Origin: JAHEEL01 sp963700375
GTDB taxonomy: Bacteria; Actinomycetota; Acidimicrobiia; Spongiisociales; UBA5794
Length of the DNA stretch: 64,000 nucleotides
Direction: 5' to 3'
Assembly (NCBI GenBank): GCA_963700375.1
Contig: CAVOXF010000006.1
Coordinates: forward strand, 496,001 to 560,000
Position 1 is the first letter of the stretch, and every line of letters starts with the position of its first letter. Below are positions 28,240 through 37,406 of the stretch, piece after piece. Under the pieces are notes generated by a model that saw only the letters and a list, made by a program, of their open reading frames with translations, had not been told where the DNA came from and did not search any database. The position numbers were made by a program, and so were the translations under genes.

Positions 28240-28821
28240 TTGAAACGAACTCTGTCGATCATCTTCGTTGTCACTGTCATCGCTACGGCTTGCTCGGACG
28301 GAGATGCCGCCGATCCACCCTCGACGACGGCGGCACCAACAACGACGGTCGCACCGACCACCACAACGGCGGCACCAACAACGACGGTCGCACCGACCAC
28401 CACGACAGCGGCACCAACAACGACGGTCGCACCGACCACCACGACAGCGCCAACCGGCGAGATAATCCCGGGCGATGACCCAGACGTCGATGCGATCGTG
28501 CTCGCGTATCAAATCGTCTTCTCGAGCGAGACGACGTATGAGGAGAAGGCCCCGTATCTGGTGGATCCGACCGGCCTCGAGGACACGGTCGCCAAGTACC
28601 AGGAGACCGGCGACTCCATGGGGGGCGTCGCGCTCGCCCCGAACGCGGTCACGGTCGATGGCGATGTAGCCGAGGTGCTGTACGACTTGCTCTTCGGGGG
28701 CACACCGACGTACCCGGACCTGACGGGCGATGCTGTTCTCGTGGACGATGTCTGGAAGGTGACGCGAGAGATGTTCTGCGGGATGATGGCATCGGCCCGA
28801 GTCGGCTGTCCTTCCACGTGA
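28240..28821 (+). CDS. Hypothetical Thr/Pro-rich lipoprotein upstream of hmuT
   Basis: About 193 residues starting at the TTG at 28240, chosen because AGGAGG lies 7 nt upstream and the product begins directly with a lipoprotein signal (KRTLSIIFVVTVIATAC). A Thr/Pro/Ala linker made of three identical 13-residue units precedes a small domain (about residues 75-193) with the pattern IVLAYQIVFSSETTYEEKAP, resembling SnoaL/DUF-type low-molecular-weight surface domains, which I cannot name. Its stop overlaps the hmuT start by 4 nt, so it is probably co-transcribed with the heme importer. Confidence 0.75.
   Translation: MKRTLSIIFVVTVIATACSDGDAADPPSTTAAPTTTVAPTTTTAAPTTTVAPTTTTAAPTTTVAPTTTTAPTGEIIPGDDPDVDAIVLAYQIVFSSETTYEEKAPYLVDPTGLEDTVAKYQETGDSMGGVALAPNAVTVDGDVAEVLYDLLFGGTPTYPDLTGDAVLVDDVWKVTREMFCGMMASARVGCPST
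28333..28449 (+). repeat. Three tandem 39-bp units coding for a Thr/Pro linker
   Basis: Units at 28333-28371, 28372-28410 and 28411-28449 are nearly identical, starting GCACCAACAACGACGGTCGC, and each encodes APTTTVAPTTTTA. They form the lipoprotein's wall-spanning linker; copy number may vary between strains. Confidence 0.9.
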
Positions 28822-29816
28822 CGTTCGGCCGCGCGTTTCGAGGAGTAGCCGCGGGCGCGCTCATCGGGGCCGTCGTTGCTTCCGGCTGCTCGAACGACGG
28901 CTCCACCTCCACGACGGAGACCGAGACCGCGGTGACCGCCGGCACGGCAGCTACTGCCGACACCACGGTGGCCGCCGAGCGTGTCTTCGTCGGCTTCGAC
29001 GGCGTGATCATCGAAGAGCCGGATACCACAAGGATCGTGACTCTGAGCGGCGACCTCACCGAATTCGTCTACGAACTCGGCCTTGGCAATTCGATCGTGG
29101 CGACTGATGTCACAACCGTTGCCCCCGAAGCGGCCACTCTCCTTCCGAAGGCAGGTCTCGGTCGATTCCTGACGGCAGAAGGCGTGCTCAAGCATGATCC
29201 AACGCTCGTGATCGGCGATGCTCAGACGGCGCCGATTGCAACCATCGAGCAGATCCGCGCGGCTGGAGTCCCGGTTGCGATTCTGGACGTACCCATCACC
29301 TTCGACGGGCTCTATGAGAAGGTCGCCGCCCTCGGCACGCTCCTGGATGCATCGGATGCTGCCGCCGATCTCACCGAACGCATGCGAGCCGATATCGAAG
29401 CGGCATCGCCCGTCGCCGATGAAGGCGCGGCGGTTCCGAGAATCGCCTATGTCTACACGCGAGGGCCCGACGTCATGCTCCTCTTCGGTTCGGGCATGAC
29501 GACCGTGCCCGTGATCGATGCCGCCGGCGGCGTCGACGCGGGCACCGGAGCCGGGGTGGATGGGACGATCGAGGTCACCCCGGAGGCTCTTGCCGTGGCT
29601 GCGCCCGATGTGATCATCGTCCCATCCGAAGGATACGAAGTCCTGGGTGGACTTGACGGCCTGCTCTCAATCCCGGGGGTGGCGGCCACGCCGGCAGGGG
29701 TCACCGGGTCGGTGCTTGCGTATCCCGAAGGGGATTTCCTGACCTTCGGACCGCGCATTGCCGACTCGATCGCTCTTCTCGCCAGCGACCTGGCGCAGTT
29801 GGCCTCCGCACCATGA
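28818..29816 (+). CDS. hmuT: Heme ABC transporter substrate-binding lipoprotein
   Basis: A 332-residue class III binding protein. The GTG start overlaps the preceding stop. Lipobox VASGC is followed by a Thr-rich spacer, then the HmuT-like blocks RIVTLSGDLTEFVYELGLGN and LPKAGLGRFLTAEGVLKHDP. It captures heme at the outer membrane face and passes it to HmuU. B12 or siderophore binding is possible, but the AEGVLKxxP block and the cytochrome context favour heme. Confidence 0.85.
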   Translation: MTFGRAFRGVAAGALIGAVVASGCSNDGSTSTTETETAVTAGTAATADTTVAAERVFVGFDGVIIEEPDTTRIVTLSGDLTEFVYELGLGNSIVATDVTTVAPEAATLLPKAGLGRFLTAEGVLKHDPTLVIGDAQTAPIATIEQIRAAGVPVAILDVPITFDGLYEKVAALGTLLDASDAAADLTERMRADIEAASPVADEGAAVPRIAYVYTRGPDVMLLFGSGMTTVPVIDAAGGVDAGTGAGVDGTIEVTPEALAVAAPDVIIVPSEGYEVLGGLDGLLSIPGVAATPAGVTGSVLAYPEGDFLTFGPRIADSIALLASDLAQLASAP

Positions 29817-30823
29817 GCGGTGGGCGCTCGCGGGTCCCTCGCCGTGCCTGGCTCGGATTCGGGGTCGTCACGCTCGTCGGCGTGATGGCCGTCTCCCTCA
29901 TGCTCGGGGCGTTTTGGATCAGTCCACAAGAGATGATCGGCTGGATATCTCGGTCTGCTTCCGGCACGACCGGCGAGATGACCGATCGAGTTCTGTCTTC
30001 GATCCGTCTTCCACGGGTCCTCGGCGCGGCATTGATGGGAGCGACGCTGGGAATTGTCGGTGCCGTGTTGCAGGGCACGTACCGAACACCGCTTGCGGAT
30101 GCCCACCTGCTCGGCTACTCCTCGGCGGCCGGCGTGGGCGCCGCCCTCGGCTTCGCCATCACCCCCGTCGGAGCATTTCCGTTCGTCCCGGTATTCCTCG
30201 CATCGTTGACGGCGGCCACATTCGGCATCGGATCGGCGGCTCTCCGCTCGAGAACCGGAACCGATCGTTTCATCTTGGCCGGCGTTGCTTTCGGATTCGC
30301 CCTTCTCGCATGGACCGGCGTGTTCGTCCTGATCGTTGACAGCCCTCGCGTGCCCACACTTCTCTTCTTCGTCTTCGGATCGCTCTCCGGAGCAACCTGG
30401 AGAATCCTCGCGATGACGACCGTCGTACTCGTTCCTGCGCTCGCGATGCTCTGGCGATACGGTCCCGGGCTCGATCTGATGGCCCTCGGCGATCGCGATG
30501 CGACCCACCTCGGTTTCAACGCGGGCAGGCTCGTTCCGCTGATCGTCGGGATCGTCGGCGTCGCAGTCGGCGCGTCCGTGGTACTCGGAGGAGTCGTTGG
30601 ATTCGTCGGTCTTCTCGTGCCGTTCGTGCTTCGACCGCTGATCGGTCCGAGGCATCGAACCCTCATACCGGGATCGGCGATCGCAGGAGCGATCGCGGTT
30701 GTTGTGATCGACACGCTCGCGCGAACGCTGGCTGCGCCTGCTGAGATACCGCTGGGGCTGCTCACGGCAACGGTCGGCGGTCCGTTCCTCGCGTGGATGC
30801 TGCTGCGAAGGAACGCCACATGA
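29813..30823 (+). CDS. hmuU: Heme ABC transporter permease (FecCD family)
   Basis: A 336-residue FecCD/BtuC-type permease with about 9-10 helices. LPRVLGAALMGATLGIVGAV and VVGFVGLLVPFVLRPLIGPR (the cytoplasmic coupling region) are typical. It overlaps hmuT (ATGA) and hmuV by 4 nt each. Confidence 0.92.
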   Translation: MSGGRSRVPRRAWLGFGVVTLVGVMAVSLMLGAFWISPQEMIGWISRSASGTTGEMTDRVLSSIRLPRVLGAALMGATLGIVGAVLQGTYRTPLADAHLLGYSSAAGVGAALGFAITPVGAFPFVPVFLASLTAATFGIGSAALRSRTGTDRFILAGVAFGFALLAWTGVFVLIVDSPRVPTLLFFVFGSLSGATWRILAMTTVVLVPALAMLWRYGPGLDLMALGDRDATHLGFNAGRLVPLIVGIVGVAVGASVVLGGVVGFVGLLVPFVLRPLIGPRHRTLIPGSAIAGAIAVVVIDTLARTLAAPAEIPLGLLTATVGGPFLAWMLLRRNAT

Positions 30824-31593
30824 AGGTCGTTGCATCTGCGGTGTCGTTCTCCATCAACGGATCATGCTTGGTGGGACCTGTGGACTTCGAGGTCGATCAA
30901 GGGAGCCGCCTCGCGATCGTCGGACCGAACGGGGCCGGGAAGTCAACGCTTCTGCGACTTCTGGCAGGAGAGCTACGACCAACGGCGGGAGCGATCACCT
31001 ACGACGGCGTCGATACCGCCCGCTTCTCGGTCGGAGACCTCGCACTCGAGCGAGCGGTACTCGGGCAGCATCAGAACGAGGACGTCGCCTTCAGCGTGGA
31101 GCAGGTCGTCGCGATGGGCCGCTACGCCTCCCGCTGTGATCCGTCGATCACACCCGCCGATCACCAGCGCTGCGTCGAGTCGGCACTGAGCGCGGTCGGG
31201 CTCGGGAATCTGGGCTCGCGTCCCGTATCGAGCCTCTCGGGCGGCGAGCGCCAGCGAACGGCGATCGCGCGAGTCCTCGCCCAAGACACGCCTCTCCTGC
31301 TCCTCGATGAACCAACAACCGCACTCGACATCGGCCACCAACAGATGGTTATGGAGCTCATTGACACCCTGTCCGACCGCGAACGGACCGTCATCGCTGT
31401 TCTTCATGACCTGAATCTCGCGACGAGCTTCGATCGAGTACTCCTCCTCCACGAGGGATCACTATCCGCTCACGGAAGTGCAGAAGAAGTACTGACCTCG
31501 ACGCGGTTGTCCGACGTCTACCGCTATCCGATCGAAGTGATCGACCACCCGCTCCGCTCCGGGGGGCTGATTCTTCCCCGGCCCGTCTCATGA
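30820..31593 (+). CDS. hmuV: Heme ABC transporter ATPase
   Basis: A 257-residue ABC ATPase from the ATG at 30820. Walker A is GPNGAGKSTLLRLL, signature SSLSGGERQRTAIARVLAQ, Walker B PLLLLDEPTTALDI, and the switch His is in VLHDLN. It energises HmuTU and completes a heme importer next to the ccm operon, a plausible supply for the many c-type hemes encoded nearby. Confidence 0.94.
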   Translation: MKVVASAVSFSINGSCLVGPVDFEVDQGSRLAIVGPNGAGKSTLLRLLAGELRPTAGAITYDGVDTARFSVGDLALERAVLGQHQNEDVAFSVEQVVAMGRYASRCDPSITPADHQRCVESALSAVGLGNLGSRPVSSLSGGERQRTAIARVLAQDTPLLLLDEPTTALDIGHQQMVMELIDTLSDRERTVIAVLHDLNLATSFDRVLLLHEGSLSAHGSAEEVLTSTRLSDVYRYPIEVIDHPLRSGGLILPRPVS

Positions 31594-31657
31594 GGCAGAC
31601 TTCGAATGGCCCGACGTAGGCGTTTCGACGCCCATCCGGGAACCGGCGATGCGGTCG

Positions 31658-32242
31658 CTACGCCCCGCTGTCGGTATCGCCGGTCTTGACAGAGTCGATG
31701 TCCTCGCCGAGCAGAACGAGATCGATTGTCTTTGCCAGCAAGTCATAGTTCACCGGCCCGATGACCTTGCCGACTACGTTGCCGGAGCGATCGACGAAGA
31801 ACGTCTCGGGGAGGCCAGAGACTCCATAGGCGAATGCGGCACGCGACCCCTCGTCGATGCCGTACACCGTCTCCGGACTCATCCCGTTCCGCTCCAGGTA
31901 CGACAGCGCTTGTCCCTGGTCATCCTGAGTGTTGACGGCGAGGAACGTCACGTCGTAGCTCGCGTACTCGGCCGCGGCGGCATTGAGCGCGCCATGCTCC
32001 AACCTGCATCCGCTGCACCACGAAGCCCAGAAGTTGACCACAACCACGTCACCCGCATAGTCCGACAGACTGACCTGACCGTCGCCGTCGAGCGCCTCGA
32101 GCACGATCTCAGGTGCAGGTTTGTCGATGAGTGCCGACCCGACGACCGTCGGATCGGATCCCAGGCTTCCGGCCAGAGCAACACCAACCACCATGACGAC
32201 GAGTCCTGCAGCTATGACGAGCCAGACGAGGCGATTGCTCAT
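31658..32242 (-). CDS. ccmG: TlpA/CcmG-like membrane-tethered thioredoxin
   Basis: A 194-residue protein with one N-terminal helix and a TlpA-like thioredoxin domain. The active site is FWASWCSGCRLEHG (WCxxC), the cis-Pro region GLPETFFVDRSG. As the last gene of the ccm operon it should reduce apocytochrome CxxCH or CcmH cysteines outside the membrane. It overlaps the ccmI-like gene by 4 nt. Confidence 0.9.
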   Translation of the reverse strand: MSNRLVWLVIAAGLVVMVVGVALAGSLGSDPTVVGSALIDKPAPEIVLEALDGDGQVSLSDYAGDVVVVNFWASWCSGCRLEHGALNAAAAEYASYDVTFLAVNTQDDQGQALSYLERNGMSPETVYGIDEGSRAAFAYGVSGLPETFFVDRSGNVVGKVIGPVNYDLLAKTIDLVLLGEDIDSVKTGDTDSGA

Positions 32243-33024
32243 GCTCGTGCCTCATCAAGCATCGTCGTGACTTCGGCTCGGATGTCGTCGGGGAGTTCGT
32301 ACGTCAGAAGCCGTTCCAGCGGAACGATCACGCCCTCCAGATTTCCCAATTCGTACCGGATGTTGGCGAGGAACCAGTAGGCCTGGGGATACTCGGGCTC
32401 CAACTCGAGCGCACGCACGACGTACGGTTCGGCGATTTCAGGTTCACCCGACAGGAACGTGAGCCACCCCACCCATGCCACGGTTGTCGGGTCGTCGGGC
32501 TGCTGTTCGAGCGCAATCTCGTAGTGCTCCAGCGCGCGGGGAATATTCCCTTCTTCGAGATAGCGGTTGGCGAGGGCGATCCTCATCCCGGGGATGTCGG
32601 GATTCTGGGCGACGACGGCCTCCATCTCGTCCGCCGTGATGGAAGCCAGATCCACACTCGTCTGACCCTCAATCACCTCAGTGGCGACGCCATCGGACAT
32701 CTCACCGGCCGGCGTACGTTCCTGAAGCGACAAGATGGCGACGACGACAACCACGATTGCGGCGACACTGACGATCGCGGTCCCGGCAATCGCTCGGCCT
32801 TTCGAGCGGCCGACCTGAGCCGGGGCGGCTTCTTCTTCGGCGACGGGGGCTTTCGACTGCATCATCGCGAGCTGGTCCTCGAGGGCGGATCGCTCCGACC
32901 GATACGCTGATCGCAGTCGATCGGCCGTCGCATCGTCGATTTCTCCGACGTCCACTTGCTCGGCAAGCTCCGCCAAGTCTCGATCGACCTGTGCAATCTG
33001 GTCGGCAATGCGTGCAGCCTTCAC
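32239..33024 (-). CDS. CcmI/CycH-like TPR protein
   Basis: A 261-residue protein: an N-terminal coiled-coil region (about 1-60, EERSALEDQ-type), one membrane helix (about 77-100) and C-terminal TPR repeats (IPRALEHYEIALEQQPDDPT, ALELEPEYPQAYWFLANIRY). This matches the CcmI role of holding apocytochrome for heme ligation. It overlaps ccmH and ccmG by 4 nt each. Confidence 0.8.
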   Translation of the reverse strand: MKAARIADQIAQVDRDLAELAEQVDVGEIDDATADRLRSAYRSERSALEDQLAMMQSKAPVAEEEAAPAQVGRSKGRAIAGTAIVSVAAIVVVVVAILSLQERTPAGEMSDGVATEVIEGQTSVDLASITADEMEAVVAQNPDIPGMRIALANRYLEEGNIPRALEHYEIALEQQPDDPTTVAWVGWLTFLSGEPEIAEPYVVRALELEPEYPQAYWFLANIRYELGNLEGVIVPLERLLTYELPDDIRAEVTTMLDEARA

Positions 33025-33440
33025 TCTTCAACTCCTACCGGTTCACGGTCCTTCCGTCGCATTCCGAAGATTGCGGCGGCTCCGGCGGCGAGAACGCCAA
33101 GAGGCACCGCCCAGAGCGCGATCCCCCAACCGGTACTCGGCGGATCGAGAAGCACCTGCTCCCCGTAGCTCGCCACGAACATGGCAATGATCTCGTCGTC
33201 CGTGCTGCCTGCGGCGATCTCCTCGTCGATCCGCGCACGCAGGTCCTGCGCAAGCTCGGTCTGCGAACCCGCAATGGATTCACCCGCGCAGATCGGACAC
33301 TTGAGGCGGACCGACAGGCTATAGGCGCGAGCCTCCGGGTCCTCATCGGTTTGGCCTCCCGGCCAGAGTCCCACGACCAGCATGCCGATGGCGATCACCG
33401 GCACTATCAGCCATGCGAGCACTCTGACTCGGTCAGACAT
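33021..33440 (-). CDS. ccmH: Cytochrome c maturation thiol-oxidoreductase CcmH
   Basis: A 139-residue protein from the ATG at 33440. It carries the hallmark LKCPICAGESIAGSQTELAQ (LRCxxC type) between an N-terminal and a C-terminal helix. CcmH interacts with apocytochrome cysteines in the CcmF-CcmH-CcmI ligation complex. It overlaps ccmF by 8 nt. Confidence 0.93.
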   Translation of the reverse strand: MSDRVRVLAWLIVPVIAIGMLVVGLWPGGQTDEDPEARAYSLSVRLKCPICAGESIAGSQTELAQDLRARIDEEIAAGSTDDEIIAMFVASYGEQVLLDPPSTGWGIALWAVPLGVLAAGAAAIFGMRRKDREPVGVEE

Positions 33441-35472
33441 CGGCGGTCTCCCGTTGTTCATCCTGGTCCGACGCTCCGACCCGGCGTCTGGGTTTCCGAC
33501 CAAGTGCGAGGACCCCGCCGGCGACGATGATTGCGCCGCCAACCCACAGCAGCCACTGGAGCGGGAAGACCAACACCTTCAGGCGGATCCCGTTCTCGTC
33601 AAGGGCCGCGAGTGATAGGTAGACATCATCGATCCACGTCGTCCAGACCTGTGGGGTCGTGATCACCTGACCGAACTTGGGATACTCGTGGAGCCTGGGT
33701 TCGAGCACCTGACGCGTCTCGGTGCACGTCACGTCGAGAACAGCGATTCTCGCTCCTTCGACGTTGCGCTGAGGTTCTACTCTCGAGAACGACTCCTCAT
33801 ACCTCACACAGTATCCCCCGACGATGGCGGTCTCACCGACGACGAGGGGGATCTCCGTTCGGGTCGCAAGAACAGACGTCGTGGCGATCGCAACAACGCT
33901 GAGTGCGATACCGATGTGCGCGATCTGCCCACCCCAGAAACCGCGCTCATTCCGAATCGTAGACCGCAGTGCCGCAGGCCATGTCTTGCCGCCCCGGTGT
34001 GCTCGCGACGCCTGGTGGAGGTAGAAGGCCACGATGTTGCCGATCACGAATCCGGCGAGGCCGACAATCACGACCACCGATACCGAAGACACGCCCACGA
34101 CCACGGTGAGGGCTGCGGCCACGAGACCGACGTTGAGGCCGACTCTCGTTCGCTGCCACAGGACCTTGCCCGTTGCCACCCGCCACGGCGCCGTTGCGCC
34201 CGTTCCGATCGCGAGCAGCACGAGAAGGGCGATCGGCACGGCGATCCGGTCGAAGAACGGTCGCCCAACGGCCACCTCTCGACCGGTGAACGCTTCGACG
34301 AGCAGCGGATACATGGTTCCGAACAGAACCGTGAAGCCGAACAACGTCATCAGGAGGCTGTTCACGAGGATGAACCCCTCGCGGGACACCAGCGAGTCGA
34401 GGCGAGGTGAGGAGGAAACAACGTCCGAGCGCATCGCGAAGAGGGTGAAAGAGCCGATCAGGATGATCCCGAGGAACGTGAGGAGCACGGGACCGACGCT
34501 CGAAAGGGCGAACGCGTGGACGGACGCGATGACGCCGGAGCGGGTCAGGAACGTTCCGAAGATTGTGAGGGCGAATGTCATGATCACGAGGACGTAGTTC
34601 CAGGCCTGAAGCACGGAGCGTCGCCGCTGGACGACGGCAGAGTGGATGAACGCCGTTGCCGAGATCCACGGAAGGAGAGCCGCGTTCTCGACCGGATCCC
34701 ATGCCCAGTAACCGCCCCAGCCGAGCACCTCGTAACTCCACCAACCACCCAGCAGAATCCCGGCCGTCAGGAAGATCCAAGCCACCAACGACCAGCGGTG
34801 GGTCCGCTCGAGCCACGTGCGATCCCGCTCCGATCGAATCAGTGCCGAGATCGCGAATGCGAACGGCACCGTGAATCCGACGTAGCCGACGTACAAGAGC
34901 GGCGGATGAACGGCCATCAGGATGTGATTTGCAAGGAGCGGGTTTGGACCGACTCCGTCAGCGGGAGCCATCGAAGCGGCGAGCGGCGACCACGCCGTCT
35001 GTGAGCAGAAGCCATTTGCGACCTCCGTGCACACTGCGAACGGGTTGGCCGCGGTCGCCATCAATCCGAACCAGAACACCGCCACCGCACCCATGATCGA
35101 GAGCGCCAAGACACCGAGACCGTCACCGGACTTGACCGTGCGCCACACGAGCCACGTGAAAACAGAGAGCATCAGGCCCCACAGAACAACGCTCCCTTCG
35201 AGCGCCGCCCAACCTGCCGCGAAGAGAAAGATGAACGGCGTCGCCAGCGCTGTGTTCTTTGCGATGTACGCGACGCTGAAGTCGTGCAGCAGAATGCCGA
35301 TCTCGAGAATCGAGAATGCTGCGACTCCGCCAATGGCGAGACCGTACGCCGGGATCCGCAGTCGTTTCGGATCAGGATTCGAATCGCGGGATACGCGGAT
35401 TCCCTGGACGACGAGGGCTACCGCCGACGCCAACGCAACCAGGATCGAGAGGTATCCGAAGAACGCGATCAC
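33433..35472 (-). CDS. ccmF: Cytochrome c heme lyase CcmF
   Basis: A 679-residue polytopic protein with the WWD heme-handling motif WGGYWAWDPVENAALLPW, conserved HPPLLYVGYVGFTVPF and about 15 helices. It receives heme from CcmE and ligates it to apocytochromes outside the membrane. The length matches System I CcmF/NrfE. It overlaps ccmE by 4 nt. Confidence 0.95.
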   Translation of the reverse strand: MIAFFGYLSILVALASAVALVVQGIRVSRDSNPDPKRLRIPAYGLAIGGVAAFSILEIGILLHDFSVAYIAKNTALATPFIFLFAAGWAALEGSVVLWGLMLSVFTWLVWRTVKSGDGLGVLALSIMGAVAVFWFGLMATAANPFAVCTEVANGFCSQTAWSPLAASMAPADGVGPNPLLANHILMAVHPPLLYVGYVGFTVPFAFAISALIRSERDRTWLERTHRWSLVAWIFLTAGILLGGWWSYEVLGWGGYWAWDPVENAALLPWISATAFIHSAVVQRRRSVLQAWNYVLVIMTFALTIFGTFLTRSGVIASVHAFALSSVGPVLLTFLGIILIGSFTLFAMRSDVVSSSPRLDSLVSREGFILVNSLLMTLFGFTVLFGTMYPLLVEAFTGREVAVGRPFFDRIAVPIALLVLLAIGTGATAPWRVATGKVLWQRTRVGLNVGLVAAALTVVVGVSSVSVVVIVGLAGFVIGNIVAFYLHQASRAHRGGKTWPAALRSTIRNERGFWGGQIAHIGIALSVVAIATTSVLATRTEIPLVVGETAIVGGYCVRYEESFSRVEPQRNVEGARIAVLDVTCTETRQVLEPRLHEYPKFGQVITTPQVWTTWIDDVYLSLAALDENGIRLKVLVFPLQWLLWVGGAIIVAGGVLALGRKPRRRVGASDQDEQRETADV

Positions 35473-35888
35473 GCCTGATCCGATTCTTCTCCGTACGGAT
35501 GCTCAGGGTTGTACGTCCCCTCGTCGGTGCTGTACGTTTCGTCGTGCTTGACCAGCATCGTGTTGGAATGGAATTCGCTGCCGTCCCATGTCCCTTCGAC
35601 CACAACGCCGATGCCCTCTTGGAAGAGCTGTTGGGGCGCTCCGGTGTACACGACCATGACGGCCTCACGACCGTCCGTCACCTCGAATGTGACTCCGGTG
35701 GTGTTGTCGGAGACGCTGCCGGGCACGACCTGTCCGCCGAGCCGAAGTCGGTCGTCGCCGGCCGCGAGGTCCTGGAGCTCTGTGGGTGTGTTGAAGTAGA
35801 CGAGGCTGGCGTTCAGGCTCACAATGAGCACCGCCAACACGACCACGACGATCCCCGCGGGGAGGATGAACTTCCAGTACCGCTTCAT
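35469..35888 (-). CDS. ccmE: Heme chaperone CcmE
   Basis: A 139-residue protein from the ATG at 35888. A membrane anchor (FILPAGIVVVVLAVLIV) is followed by an OB-fold domain and the heme-binding motif LVKHDETYST, with His115 and Tyr119 in the H-x3-Y pattern of ordinary CcmE rather than the Cys variant. It shuttles heme from CcmABCD to CcmF. Overlaps with ccmD and ccmF show one operon. Confidence 0.94.
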   Translation of the reverse strand: MKRYWKFILPAGIVVVVLAVLIVSLNASLVYFNTPTELQDLAAGDDRLRLGGQVVPGSVSDNTTGVTFEVTDGREAVMVVYTGAPQQLFQEGIGVVVEGTWDGSEFHSNTMLVKHDETYSTDEGTYNPEHPYGEESDQA

Positions 35889-36007
35889 TCGATCCCTCCG
35901 ATGCTTCGACGAGCATTTCTGATACGGATGGCGATTGAGGCGCAGTACGCCGCAAGACTGCCGTACGCGACGCTGTAGGCGAACGCGACCCAACCCCACT
36001 CGCTCAT
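35885..36007 (-). CDS. ccmD: Small membrane protein CcmD
   Basis: A 40-residue product, MSEWGWVAFAYSVAYGSLAA then a short helix end and basic tail RIRNARRSI. Its size, single helix with basic C-terminus and position between ccmC and ccmE match CcmD, which helps release holo-CcmE from CcmABC. Its ATG overlaps the ccmC stop and its TGA overlaps the ccmE ATG. It is easily missed because of its size. Confidence 0.85.
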   Translation of the reverse strand: MSEWGWVAFAYSVAYGSLAAYCASIAIRIRNARRSIGGIE

Positions 36008-36738
36008 GGTCTCGCTCCCAGTTCTGGAATGGTCACGGCCTCGCCCGCAACCGGCCGGTCCGGCGATTCCTCCGCTGCCCGGCGTTGATCATCGAGGTGG
36101 ATCAACTCGATGCGCTTGAACATCAGCGACACATACACGACGGTGAACGCGAGCACGCCAACGATCAGCGCAACAAGCATCATCGGGTCCTGAATCGACG
36201 GACCGTCCGGGCGCACGATCGATGGGGGCTGGTGGAGCGTCCGCCACCAGACGACTGAGAAGTGAACGATCGGTATCTGGATCGCCCCGAGCACGCCGAG
36301 AACCGAAGCCCGCGAGGCCCGCGCGACCGGGTCGTCGGTCGTCCTCCTCAGAGCCAGATAGCCGAGGTAGACGAAGAACATGATCGCCGTCAGCGTGAGT
36401 CGGGCGTCCCAGGTCCACCAGACTCCCCACGTAGGCTTCGCCCAGATCATCCCGAGTGCCAGCGCAAGTCCCGTGAAGAACACACCGATCTCGGCGCTGG
36501 CCGCGGCAACCCGGTCGGCCTTGAGATTGCGGGTCAGAAGGTACCCGAGGCTACCGATGAAGGTGACGATGAAGGCCGTGTACGCAAGCCACGCTGCCGG
36601 CACATGCACGTACATGATCCGAACGAGATCACCCTGAACAGAATCCGCCGGGCTGATCATCGAGAGGGTGAAGGCAACGGCTATTGAGCAACCGATTGCT
36701 GCCCACGGCCACCATCGAGTACGCGTCTTTTTCGCCAT
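36004..36738 (-). CDS. ccmC: Heme exporter/ligase subunit CcmC
   Basis: A 244-residue protein from the ATG at 36738 with six helices and the WWD motif WGVWWTWDARLTL flanked by conserved His (YVHVPAAW, IVHFSVVWWRTLHQ). It loads heme onto CcmE. The start overlaps the ccmB stop by one base (TAATG). The C-terminal cytoplasmic tail is longer than usual. Confidence 0.95.
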   Translation of the reverse strand: MAKKTRTRWWPWAAIGCSIAVAFTLSMISPADSVQGDLVRIMYVHVPAAWLAYTAFIVTFIGSLGYLLTRNLKADRVAAASAEIGVFFTGLALALGMIWAKPTWGVWWTWDARLTLTAIMFFVYLGYLALRRTTDDPVARASRASVLGVLGAIQIPIVHFSVVWWRTLHQPPSIVRPDGPSIQDPMMLVALIVGVLAFTVVYVSLMFKRIELIHLDDQRRAAEESPDRPVAGEAVTIPELGARP

Positions 36739-37406
36739 TACGACTCCTGTAGGGGTCTCGCCGCTAGAACCCCGATCATGGCGACGACCGTGACGACCGC
36801 AACCATCAGTAACACCCAGGAGAGAATAGCGTGACCATACCTTAAGCCGTCGTACGCCTGGGTCGCACCGAGCAGCAGCGGTACGGAGAGCGGGGCCACC
36901 AACAGCGGTACCAGGGCGGCACCCGCGCTCGAGCTGTTGACGATGGCGGCCGTCAGCGTCCCGAGCAGGGCGAGTCCGATCGCAGCGATGACCAAGGTCA
37001 GAATCAGCCATCCGGGACCGAGGACGTCGATGTTGTAGAGGCCCACGGCGACTATCCCGACCACGATCTCGAATGCCAGCAGAAGTACCGTCGACGACAC
37101 GGTCCGACCGATGAATCCGGCTGCAGGGTCGAGTCCGAGCAGCGACGATGCGTCCTGCTGGGGAACCGTCTCTCGCGACGCCTTCCCGACCGCCACCAGT
37201 ACGCCGAACAGCATCACCACCACCCAGTACATGCCGACTCCGATTTCTCGGAGAAGCTCGGCGTCGGTGCCGACGGCGAGCGGCACCAACAACAAGGCGA
37301 GTGCGCCGAATGGGATTGTGATCCACAGCACATCGCCGCTGCGACGCTCTCTGAGGAGATCTCGATCGACGACCGCGCGCACCTGGTGCCAGAAGCCGGT
37401 CGTCAT
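36738..37406 (-). CDS. ccmB: Heme exporter permease CcmB
   Basis: A 222-residue polytopic protein beginning FWHQVRAVVDRDLLRERRSG. The family region is followed by six helices; GLALLGTLTAAIVNSSSAGA and LLVAPLSVPLLLGATQA are typical CcmB blocks. It partners CcmA in an ABC complex that drives release of heme-loaded CcmE, and overlaps ccmA by 4 nt. Confidence 0.92.
   Translation of the reverse strand: MTTGFWHQVRAVVDRDLLRERRSGDVLWITIPFGALALLLVPLAVGTDAELLREIGVGMYWVVVMLFGVLVAVGKASRETVPQQDASSLLGLDPAAGFIGRTVSSTVLLLAFEIVVGIVAVGLYNIDVLGPGWLILTLVIAAIGLALLGTLTAAIVNSSSAGAALVPLLVAPLSVPLLLGATQAYDGLRYGHAILSWVLLMVAVVTVVAMIGVLAARPLQES

Noticed and set aside
36739..37326. Upstream extension of the ccmC frame
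   Set aside because: It lies inside ccmB in another frame; the ATG at 36738 gives the standard CcmC N-terminus.
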